From contig OZ025243.1 of assembly GCA_964019155.1 (NCBI GenBank), positions 89,011,579 to 89,075,578 of the forward strand: a stretch of 64,000 bases of DNA, given 5' to 3'. Below, piece after piece: positions 55,426 through 64,000 of the stretch. The notes beneath the pieces were generated by a model that was not told the origin of the DNA, made no database searches, and saw nothing but the letters and a program-made list of their open reading frames with translations. Both the position numbers and the translations under genes were made by a program. The number at the start of each line of letters is the position of its first letter. Position 1 is the first letter of the stretch. This stretch comes from Osedax fenrisi. Lineage: Eukaryota > Annelida > Polychaeta > Sabellida > Siboglinidae.

Positions 55426-55563
55426 GATACTTCTCCTGTTTCGCGTTTCGTTTATTGTTTTCGTTTTTGTTTTATTTTTATATGTTACACTTAACAGAGC
55501 ATTTCTATGCTATATAATTGAGTGTCTAAATAAATCGTTTTGAAATGAATTGAATTGAATATT

Positions 55564-55697
55564 ATAGTACATATATGGGTAGTAACATGTTTATAATTTT
55601 AACTAACTCATTTAAGGATATTTATTATAGTAACATATCACAGTAAACTTATATTCATAGTAACATGATATATGCTATAGCACTCGAGTTCTCGAAT

Positions 55698-55736
<39 letters not shown>

Positions 55737-55969
55737 TTGTAGTTTAAATTAATATAACAATTAGAAAATAGTATCTGTCATATATTTTATAATTGGTATA
55801 CATAAAGGTTATATATAATAATCTATATATTATAAAATTACAAGTTTTTTATTTTTTCACGAAATTCTATTTTTAGTTAATAATTTTATAATATCGGATG
55901 TTTAATGTATTCCATATATATTATATACTTAGTTATTATGCAAATGATAATTAAAGAATGTATTATATG
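55564..55969. other. AT-rich spacer between the two LINEs
   Basis: (TA)n at about 55700-55730. Nothing else recognised. Confidence 0.5.
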
Positions 55970-56512
55970 TATATATTTTCATTCTGTTTTCGCCTCTCGC
56001 CGTGAACGGTCGTGTTTTCTATTCATTTGATTCGCATTGTTTGACAATAACAAATATTACAACATTATTGTGACGCATTTACATCGTTTCTGTACGTTCA
56101 TCATACATTCATAAATTGGTCAACGTTTACGTGTTACTCGGTACCCGTCCAGGAGGATCTCCCGTGCCTGGCTCGCTCTGGTTGTCGGTTACCCGTACTT
56201 TAAACCGTCGGTACCTTGAGTTTAGTTACTATTTATCACGTATCTTATATTTATTTAATATTTATAATTATATTGCCTGTGTGCTTATATTAACTTTATT
56301 AATCAATACATATATATATATTTATGTTTATGTATCTGTTTATCTATGTGAATATATATACACATATTTAGCTGTATCTATATATATATATATATGTATA
56401 TATATATGTAAGTATTTTATACTGATATTTATAATTGTATTGTTTTGTTTTATTGATTTTCTGAACGTTTCGCTTCAGTGATTTCTTTCTTTAAATCATA
56501 TCATACAATATA

Positions 56513-57520
56513 ATGGATTGTAATTCATGCACAAAACCATTAAATACTAAATGTATTAAATGCGCTTGTGGATATTCAATTCACTTTGAATGTTTGTATA
56601 ATACTTATATACTACCAAATGATTATACGAATATTTCCCAGTCGAAATATGCGATTTATATTCTATCTTCGCAACACTTTAAATTTATATGTGAATCGTG
56701 TATAGTTAAACCAACTGAAAATATTACTGAATTAACCAACCCTAAATTTAATACCAATGATGATAAACTTGATTACCTTACTAATATTACTACAAATATT
56801 AATCAAAAACTTGACATAATGAATTCAGAAATAATTTCATTTAAAAAATCATCTCACACTATGAAGTCAAACACTTCAACTATTCTTAATAATATTTCAT
56901 CCTCCTTATCCTCACTTCCAGATACATTAAATAAAACTACCTCTAAATCTTTTAGTGATATCGTTAAATCAACATTACCGACGCATAAACCTACCGTTAC
57001 TAAACCAACTCCTAAGATTTTGTCATGCTCTTCTCAACCCTCGGTTGTTATTGAGCATATTTCACCTGACAATAGAAATCTTACATATATTAAATCACTA
57101 TTCAAACAACTAGAACTCGATTCTAATACCATTACAGATTACTCATTCATTTCTCACTATACTAATCTAGTAGTATCTTCATCATGCATAATTTATAGTT
57201 TAATTAACTCTAGATCTGATCTTCAACCAACTGATTTCAAATCATTATTCATTCGTCCTTTCATTGCCAGTGATATAATGAAAATTGGACGTATTTACTT
57301 CCACGCTTCTAAATCTTCTCTGACGAAATTTAAGTGTGTACTTAATATGCGCAGTCTTTCTTATCAACTTCGTAATTTGATTAATACAAGTAACTCGGAA
57401 ACATATGGTATCGATTGGAAATCAAATCCATATATCCCTGATGTAAATGAATTCCTTCAATGGTCAAATTCATATGAAAATTATCTGAAATCCAAAAAAG
57501 GCTCTTCTCCCTCTGATTGA
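56513..57520 (+). CDS. LINE 2 ORF1 protein with PHD-like zinc finger
   Basis: 335 residues, ATG at 56513. Residues 3-63 carry a Cys/His pattern CNSC...CIKCACGYSIHFEC...CESC typical of the PHD-type finger in CR1-clade ORF1 proteins. Residues 90-150 form a helical region, and the C-terminal part (160-335) is a nucleic-acid-chaperone-like domain without a clear name. Stop TGA at 57518 is followed in the same frame by the endonuclease of ORF2, with no ATG in between. Confidence 0.85.
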   Translation: MDCNSCTKPLNTKCIKCACGYSIHFECLYNTYILPNDYTNISQSKYAIYILSSQHFKFICESCIVKPTENITELTNPKFNTNDDKLDYLTNITTNINQKLDIMNSEIISFKKSSHTMKSNTSTILNNISSSLSSLPDTLNKTTSKSFSDIVKSTLPTHKPTVTKPTPKILSCSSQPSVVIEHISPDNRNLTYIKSLFKQLELDSNTITDYSFISHYTNLVVSSSCIIYSLINSRSDLQPTDFKSLFIRPFIASDIMKIGRIYFHASKSSLTKFKCVLNMRSLSYQLRNLINTSNSETYGIDWKSNPYIPDVNEFLQWSNSYENYLKSKKGSSPSD

Positions 57521-59688
57521 CTTTGTTATCATAATGATTATAAGTATTTATTTCAATTAATTAATTCGAGATCTGTTCGTAATAAAGTTGATATTATAGC
57601 TCAATCTATTATTGATTCAAAATGTCTTATAACGGCAATTACAGAAACCTGGCTGACTGATAAAGACACTGCTCTATCATCACAACTAATACCTCAAGGG
57701 TATAATATAACTATTGCTAATATATCTATTCCTTGTCGTGGTGGTGGTCTTGCATTAATTTACTCATCTAAATTGAAACTGGTCTCCACTACCATTCCGT
57801 CTTTCTCATCGTGTGAAATGATGATCTGCAATCTTAAGTTTCCATCTTCTTGTACAATATATTTTGTTCTAATTTACCGTCCTCCTTCTTCTAGTATCAC
57901 TGCATTTTTAGTTGATCTAACATCTATTTTTGAATCGATCTCTTCAGATAACACTATAATTCTTGGCGATTTCAACATACAATATAATAGATCTTATCCT
58001 GCTGCATCATCTTTAAAAAGTTTGATCAATGAGTTCTCTCTCACGCAACATATACTTTTTCCCACTAATACGAATGGTAATTGCATTGATCTAGTTATAT
58101 CACAATCTTCATGTGACATTGTTTCATCTCCTTCTCAAAGTTTATTAATTTCTGATCACTTTGTAGTTACGTTTGAGTTGATATTACCACCATCTACCTC
58201 TCCCCGACCAGAGCGTTCTTTTAGGAATATATCTGCTATTAACATTCCTTCATTTGTAAATTCTATATTTTCACAACTTGATAATCCTCAGTCGTTGCTC
58301 GTAGTTGACTCTCTTTACGACAATTTTAATGCTGCTATCTCAAATTCTCTTGAAATATTTGCTCCTGTCATTAAATCCATTAATCGATCATTTTCCAAAT
58401 CACCTTGGTTTAACAATGAACTAGTAAACCTACGTCGAACACTTAGAAAACTCCAAAATAGATATCAAGTATCTAACCTTGAATCTGATATTAAATCTTT
58501 CAAAGTATGCCGTTCACTCTATAGTACTAAACTTATCACATTAAAATCCTCCTACTTTACTGATAAGTTTAATAACTTTGGTATGTCTTCCAAACAAGCA
58601 TTTCAACTTTCATTTAAATTAATCGGTCGAGATCAGAATAGACGCCTTCCTGATCATTCTGACTCCTATCTGTGCAATGTTTTTCCAATTTCTTTCAACG
58701 AAAGATATCTAATGTTATCGATTCTCTCCCAATATTTGATGTCGCACTATTTGATGTTACTTTCATTACCTCTTCAAATCATTGGTCTTGTTTTACCCTT
58801 CCATCTCAGGCATTTGTTCTTTCATTAGTGACTTCCCTCAAATCTCACTCCCCTTTAGATCCTGTTCCATTGGTCTTACTTCGTTCCATTTCTCCCTATA
58901 TAATTGGTTTGATTACTAATATTATCAATGTATCTCTTATTACTTCTACTGTTCCACAATCGATGAAACACTCGTATATTACCCCACTACTTAAAAAACC
59001 GACTTTAGATCACTCAAACTTGACTAACTACAGACCAATATCCCAACTCTCGTCAATATCAAAGACTTTAGAACGAGTTGTTTCAACCCAGTTAATACAT
59101 TATATAACTACAAACAATATTGCTGATTGTTTTCAAAGTGCTTATCTCCCACACCGCAGCACAGAAACTGCCCTCAACCTTATTTTCAGTGACATTCTTT
59201 TATCTCTTGACACCAAATGCCCATGTTATCTTATTCTACTAGATTTATCGTGCGCTTTTGACTCTCTTAATCTTATTATTCTTTCGTATCGCCTGCGTGA
59301 GATAGGAATTAATGGTCAAGTACTCAACTGGTTCATGTCCTTTGTCTCAAATAGAACTTCTTCTGTTAAAATTAATTCTTCTTTATCACAACCATTTACT
59401 AACTCATACGGTGTTCCGCAAGGCTCCGTACTCGGGCCCATTTTATTCATAATCTATATATTACCTATTAGATCAATATTTCTTAAATATCCTCATCTAC
59501 ATTATCATCTTTATGCAGATGATTTGCAAATTTATACGTCCTTCCCACCATCATGTAACACTGAATCTATTCAATTAACTATTTATAACTGCATTACTGA
59601 ATTAATTACATGGTTCTCCACTAACTCATTATCATTAAATATGGCTAAAACTAATACCATTATTTTATCTAGATCCTTTTCCCTGTAA
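57521..59688 (+). pseudogene. LINE 2 ORF2: endonuclease and reverse transcriptase
   Basis: Starts directly after the ORF1 stop, same frame: FQLINSRSVRNKVDIIAQSI, ITETWLTD, CRGGGLALIY, YRPPSSS, ILGDFNIQ and SDHFVVTFE are the ordered APE-endonuclease motifs (Glu, Asp and His present). A frameshift near 58675 leads into RT: NYRPISQLSSISKTLERVVS, YLILLDLSCAFDSLN, GVPQGSVLGPILFIIYI and YADDLQIY (about 59512-59535). All catalytic residues of both domains are kept, but the frame is broken. Confidence 0.88.
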
Positions 59689-59732
59689 CTATATCCCATC
59701 CTTTTTTACGCTCCCTTCCTATTTCCGAATCA

Positions 59733-60063
59733 GTGACTACACTAGGTATTACCTTTGATAACAAGTTCAATGTATCGTTGCAAATAACAAATGTAATTCG
59801 TATAGCTAACTATTATCTTTACAATATTAGAAAGACACGTAATAAACTTACTTATAACTTAACGAAGTGTTTACTCGACTCCCTTGTATTCAGTAGACTT
59901 CGTTATTGTTCTACACCAACCAATTACTTCTACGAGATTTTCTGAAGCAGCATTTGCTGTTGCAGCACCAAAATATTGGAACTTATTACCAACTGATATA
60001 CGTATAACTAAATCTGAGTCATTATTTAAACGTAAATTATATAAATATTTTCTTTATTTGTAA
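59733..60063 (+). pseudogene. LINE 2 C-terminal remnant with internal deletion
   Basis: TLGITFDNKFN through LLDSLVFSRLRYC, then about 300 bp of the expected region are missing. The end FAVAAPKYWNLLPTDIR is read from about 59944 in another frame. Confidence 0.75.
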
Positions 60064-60342
60064 TTCCATTTAATATCATTGTTCTCGTTATTATGTATTG
60101 TTCTAGTTTTCGTTCTTTACTATTATTTTTTGTTTATTTTTATTTTATTATATATGACGCCGATAAACATATAATGTTTTGTTAGTCAATAAACTATTTA
60201 ATAATAATATATTTGTTTGTATTTTATAAATATATAAAAATAATGTTAGTTATATTATAGTATAACTATAGTTATTATAACATGTATTATATTATCACTT
60301 TATATATCAAGTATGCTTAAGTATATGGCTATACGTATATAG

Positions 60343-60400
<58 letters not shown>
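60343..60400. repeat. (TA)n microsatellite
   Basis: About 29 TA units. Confidence 0.95.
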
Positions 60401-60402
<2 letters not shown>

Positions 60403-60509
60403 TATAACTAAAATGTAGTATATATGCCAGACGACATATACATAATAATATTGTTGTTTGCACAATCGACTATTAAACTTTACACTATTCAAGAGTGACT
60501 ATTGGTATA

Positions 60510-60511
<2 letters not shown>

Positions 60512-60564
<53 letters not shown>

Positions 60565-60582
60565 TTATAAGTACACTTACAA

Positions 60583-60642
<60 letters not shown>
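60512..60642. repeat. Paired (TA)n tracts
   Basis: Two TA runs of about 50 bp separated by CTTATAAGTACACTTACAAA. Confidence 0.95.
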
Positions 60643-60645
<3 letters not shown>

Positions 60646-60964
60646 CACACACCGAAAGTAAATAAAATAGTAATAAACAATATTTGGGATGTTGATTAAA
60701 CGTGCTGAACACATCATCAAATAACTAGGGAAGAGGTATCGGGTTGGTCATGCCCATATAGGATTATATGCCCATAAATCCTGAGGAATGGATTTACGCA
60801 ATTTATTAGTTTGCGAAATGCAAACAATTTATTATATATATGATGGTTAATATATATTTACCTTATATATTACCTTATACGGTTTATTTTCACTTATCAT
60901 ATATGATAGCTATCGTGTGACCCCTGTGTGACCTATAGGTTTGACAACCCTCGTATACGATACG

Positions 60965-61110
60965 TTATGTGTATGTGTATGTGTGTATATGTATGTGTAT
61001 GTGTGTATGTGTCTATGTGTGTGTCTGTGTGTATGTGTGTGCATATGTGTGTACATATATATGTACACACACAAATACACACATGCACACACATACACAT
61101 ATATATATGT
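60965..61110. repeat. (TG)n/(CA)n block with inverted halves
   Basis: TGTGTATGTGTATGTGTG-type repeats up to about 61050, then ACACACACAAATACACACAT. The two halves can pair with each other. Confidence 0.9.
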
Positions 61111-61416
61111 TTGGTTATAACATTGATATAGAAAAACATATATTTTCAATAATAGTAATATATTTTATTTCATTTATAATACGTGAGAATGTCGATATTT
61201 AATGAATTATTTTAAATATCGATACTGTCCCGTGTAATCATATTATTTTATTTTTAATCACAGAAATCCGAATTTGAAATACGTTCTAAAATGAAATAAG
61301 AATAAACATAAATAAAATAATACAATAAAATTAATAATTATAGATATTAAAATTTAAAATTTATTTACAATAATAAAAGAAAAATAAATTAAAAAAATAT
61401 ATTATATTACTATAGT

Positions 61417-61473
<57 letters not shown>

Positions 61474-61476
61474 CTT

Positions 61477-61720
61477 CCGGCTAAACTATATCCTCACTAA
61501 GGCGGAGTGACTGGCCTTAATGGTTTTATTGTCGATAGTAGTGGTCAACATCACGTGTGTGTGCGGTACATTGTACGCATGGACAGCGCACTCAGATTAA
61601 CGCGAAACCTACACGCCAGAGGACGCTAATGAGACGGGTTCGGTTCTGAGGTTGTAAAAATAGTTCACTATTGTTCTGGCCAGGTGTGATAGAGAATCTA
61701 ACTAAAATAACACTGACACT
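61477..61720. other. Less AT-rich patch, no gene recognised
   Basis: Stands out by near 45% GC (CTAAGGCGGAGTGACTGGCC, GCCAGAGGACGCTAATGAGA). No long ORF and no RNA gene pattern. CTTCCGGC at the left edge resembles an ETS site. It could be a promoter or an unrecognised repeat. Confidence 0.35.
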
Positions 61721-62570
61721 TGTGATTTAACAATATATATGTATTTATATTTATATATTGCACATATATATATATATATATATATACCTATGTATACTTA
61801 TGAAATTATAGTTGATATATCAACTATAAAATAATAAATATATATATATTGGAATTATATCATGTATTACTTTAAGATTGAATATAACACATTATTAAAT
61901 TGTATTTCCATTCTTTATTTGTACTAATAATTTTAAATTAACATATATGTAGAAACTACAGTTTCTAAATAGATAGATAAGTTTAAGAGATGCACTAAAC
62001 ATATTCAATTTACATGATATGATTTATAAATATATGTGAACAAAAATATTTATAAATCTATATAATATTATTTTTATAATATTTTATTTCTATTTTCGAT
62101 TATTATTACACTATATTTTATTTTTATTTTAGATAATTTTTCGTTTATTTTTTACTATATAATTTATTTCTATTTCCTATTATTTTTCATTTATATTTAC
62201 GGTAACTGTAAAACGTTTTAATTTCTTTAATTTTTTAATTTCGTATTTTTTATTTCTATAACTATAATTTGTGTATTATTTCGTTAGAAAAATATGTATA
62301 CTTTATATATAAAGTAAAAAAAGGTACACGACTTCATTTTTTGATGCAAATTAATAATAATTATAGTTCATACATGTATTGATTGATTGATACTGTATTA
62401 AAGTAAATAAATATATGCACTATATATATATATATAGTGCATATATTTATTTATACTTATTATTAATTTGCATTAACAAATGAGTCGTATACATTTTTTT
62501 AAAACAATAAATATAAATTATCTATAAGTAATTAAATAATATACAATATATATATATCGTATATAATATA

Positions 62571-62603
<33 letters not shown>

Positions 62604-62624
62604 TTTAATATAGTATCACATAAT

Positions 62625-62673
<49 letters not shown>

Positions 62674-62690
62674 CAATATTCAATTACATA
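61721..62690. other. AT-rich spacer with foldback
   Basis: Contains the foldback at 62340-62476 and several (TA)n tracts. No gene seen. Confidence 0.6.
62340..62476. repeat. Foldback hairpin
   Basis: ATGCAAATTAATAATAA at the left and TTATTATTAATTTGCAT at the right. Between them is a perfect inner palindrome, AAGTATAAATAAATATATGC-type arms around (TA)n (62402-62454). Confidence 0.8.
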
Positions 62691-63095
62691 TTGCCATAGA
62701 TACATGTTGTAGTATTTACACAATGGCGTATTTTCACATAGAATACGGCGCGTATCACCTAAATATAGATGTTTACAACGATGGCTGCTGCAGCGGTAGA
62801 ACCTATCAGCGTACACGTTGTTCACCCTCCGCTAGCTCCACCTACCGTGTAGGTCCTACGCTGCCACCGCTGCTGGCCTCTAGTGGCGATGTCCGGCGTT
62901 AATCTAATTACACGTCGAACCGAACTACGTCGGACCACAAATCAAACCGGAAGTTGTAAATCCTCGTTTCTGATTGGACGACGGCACTTCAAAGCTCTCT
63001 CATTATACCGAGTCACGTGACCCACTAATTATAGGTCGCCGTAACGTGCTTCTCGAATGAGATTGACCAGTTGCTATTTACAGATAATAGGGGTC
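62691..63095. promoter_or_regulatory. GC-rich island, candidate promoter
   Basis: About 400 bp near 50% GC in an otherwise AT-rich window, with unusually many CpGs. Visible sites: ETS (ACCGGAAGT, about 62948), inverted CCAAT (TGATTGG, about 62971), E-box palindrome GTCACGTGAC (about 63012), and GCCACTAGAGG on the minus strand (about 62881), which resembles a CTCF core. The cluster is typical of a housekeeping-type promoter. CCAAT and ETS read best on the minus strand, so transcription could run left or both ways. No long conserved exon is seen in the window. Confidence 0.5.
62723..62902 (+). CDS. 59-codon ORF in the GC-rich island
   Basis: ATG at 62723 (context CACAATGGC), stop TAA at 62900. 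The product begins MAYFHIEYGAYHLNIDVYND, then is Ser/Arg/Pro-rich (SSTYRVGPTLPPLLASS). A second ATG (62781, AACGATGGCT) opens another frame, MAAAAVEPISVHVVHPPLAP, which reaches a possible donor GT|GTAGGT near 62850. No homology recognised. Either could be the 5' end of a gene, or neither. Confidence 0.25.
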   Translation: MAYFHIEYGAYHLNIDVYNDGCCSGRTYQRTRCSPSASSTYRVGPTLPPLLASSGDVRR

Positions 63096-63100
63096 ATCAG

Positions 63101-63102
<2 letters not shown>

Positions 63103-63176
<74 letters not shown>
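63103..63176. repeat. (TA)37 microsatellite
   Basis: Uninterrupted AT dinucleotides directly after the GC-rich island. Confidence 0.95.
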
Positions 63177-63181
<5 letters not shown>

Positions 63182-64000
63182 CTCTTAATAAAATCTATAT
63201 GTAATGTATACAAATTACGTGTGTAATATAACATAATTATTACATAATAATTATTCATGTACAATTATTTCTATAGGAACATATTCTGTATACATGCTAG
63301 CTATATCGGATGTCTGCATTTAAGAATATTCGTGCCATTTGGAATGCACGAATATCGCTCCATATACCTATACGTATACCCCCTATATACCCCCTATATA
63401 CCCCCTATATATACCCCTATATATACCCCCTATAGGGGGATATTTGTGATTTAAATTTATCAAAAAATTATTGTTTTTGTTATCTAAAAAATAATTCATA
63501 TTATCAATTATCTATTATCATAATGTAAAAATCGTACGTTTTTTTTGCGATGTATATATTATAAAATATTAAAAAAGTATTCCTTAATAAGTATAAATAA
63601 AATTGTATTATATCTACTTATAAAAATAAACATTCATTATATATATATAGTATAATCTAAATATGTCATCGTGTTCCTACTTTAACAGCTAACATTTATC
63701 AGTATTGTAATGTTACGTAATATATTAGCAATATTACGTAATATATTACACTTCTAATAAGTCTATATATAGTCTATATATATAGTCTATAGACTATTTT
63801 ATTCTTCAATATTAATTTTAGACATTTTCAGTATATTAAGATAACACATATAGGCATATATGTACAGTATTATATCGTTTTGTATTATGTTTCCATCCAA
63901 CCAGATTTATATCATAATATACAAATTATAAAATGAATACACTTAATTTGTTCCTATTTAAATATATTTCATAAATTAAAAATGGTGGTGATGTAGAATA
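63177..64000. other. AT-rich end of window
   Basis: Contains a short ACCCCCTATAT tandem repeat (about 63375-63440) and a pair of TTACGTAATATATTA palindromes (about 63713-63750). No gene seen. Confidence 0.6.

Larger units (their letters stand above)
51975..55563 (+). mobile_element. CR1-like LINE with a nested MITE
   Basis: Endonuclease start at about 52060 (VILTESWLNDDSSPV, GGGVGILY), interrupted by the MITE at 52308-52933. It resumes YRPPSNNYITFLDDF, then IILGDFNFQ and NDHYAITF; the catalytic SDH reads NDH. RT has PISQLPTIAKILEQIV, LLDISAAFDMLDHT, VPQGSVLGPILFLIY and YADDILIYS (54535-54570). The C-terminal region has DYCNSILVGLPNSPL and RWNSLPRNIR (54865-55425). The tail is TGAATTGAATTGAAT, a CR1-style short repeat. 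Scattered frameshifts make it inactive. A (TA)n expanded inside the RT end (about 54760-54800). Confidence 0.9.
55970..60211 (+). mobile_element. Second CR1-like LINE, near full length
   Basis: A less AT-rich 5' UTR (about 55980-56220, with CGCCTCTCGCCGTGAACGG) is followed by ORF1, ORF2 and a 3' end with AATAAACTATTTAATAATAA. ORF2 is broken by frameshifts at about 58675 and 59690 and by a deletion of the C-terminal region near 59925. It belongs to a different family from the LINE at 51975. Confidence 0.9.
60212..61476. other. Microsatellite-rich spacer
   Basis: Contains long (TA)n tracts, a (TG/CA)n block (about 60965-61110), and short unique patches such as 60720-60800. No gene. Confidence 0.7.

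Noticed and set aside
56116..56481. Independent membrane protein ORF upstream of LINE ORF1
   Set aside because: Lies in the LINE 5' UTR and runs into simple repeats; no conserved pattern.

Overview
This window is metazoan nuclear DNA, very AT-rich (roughly three quarters or more A+T by eye), full of (TA)n microsatellites and densely packed with transposable elements. There are GT-AG introns, LINEs, a Harbinger, an LTR element, a tRNA-derived SINE and several MITE families, so it is an invertebrate-type genome. I cannot name the species from sequence alone.

The one host gene I can reconstruct is a neprilysin-like (peptidase family M13) protein on the + strand. Eighteen exons run from about 13157 to the stop codon at 37326-37328 and give about 707 codons; a possible signal-peptide exon lies at 7424-7507. 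The M13_N and peptidase_M13 landmarks appear in order and the protein ends in the family's Cys-x-x-Trp. Five of the six neprilysin disulfide pairs are kept. The HExxH zinc motif reads HLITH, so the catalytic glutamate is replaced by leucine, and the Asn and His used for substrate binding and transition-state stabilisation are also changed. It is therefore probably a catalytically dead (pseudo-) peptidase. Of its 17 exon junctions, 16 keep phase; only the 59-bp, (TA)n-filled intron at 15518-15576 does not.

Left flank (1-13 kb): a 0.68-kb inverted repeat (1-681 with 6003-6667) encloses RTE-type LINE debris, a TA-flanked MITE, a tRNA-derived SINE ending in a perfect hairpin, and smaller foldbacks. 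A 255-bp-arm palindrome lies at 8.2-8.9 kb. More RTE and LINE fragments fill 9-12.3 kb.

Gene body (13-37.3 kb): the introns hold a hAT-like MITE broken by a SINE copy, a young Gypsy-type deletion derivative (16024-18706) with near-identical LTRs and a textbook -1 frameshift site, a pogo-like remnant, several TA-flanked GGGGARAG elements, a 1.2-kb satellite of 15-bp units, LINE pieces and a mariner MITE.

Right flank (37.3-64 kb): a poly(A)-tailed antisense LINE; two minisatellites; and a complete 6.36-kb PIF/Harbinger transposon (40387-46744) with an 18-bp perfect TIR and an ATA target duplication. It carries a DDE transposase gene and a Myb-like/Thr-Ser-Pro-repeat gene and sits inside a decayed Gypsy pol region. 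Then come an RTE LINE, two CR1-like LINEs in tandem (the first interrupted by a MITE exactly at a TA), long (TA)n tracts, and finally a GC-rich island (62.69-63.1 kb) that looks like a promoter with a small 59-codon ORF.

The most novel structural theme is a set of TA-flanked elements sharing the terminus GGGGARAG. Each subfamily carries its own short motif (GTCCGTATT, GTCGGTATT, GTCGATATT or GGCCGATATT) both next to the ends and in internal clusters.
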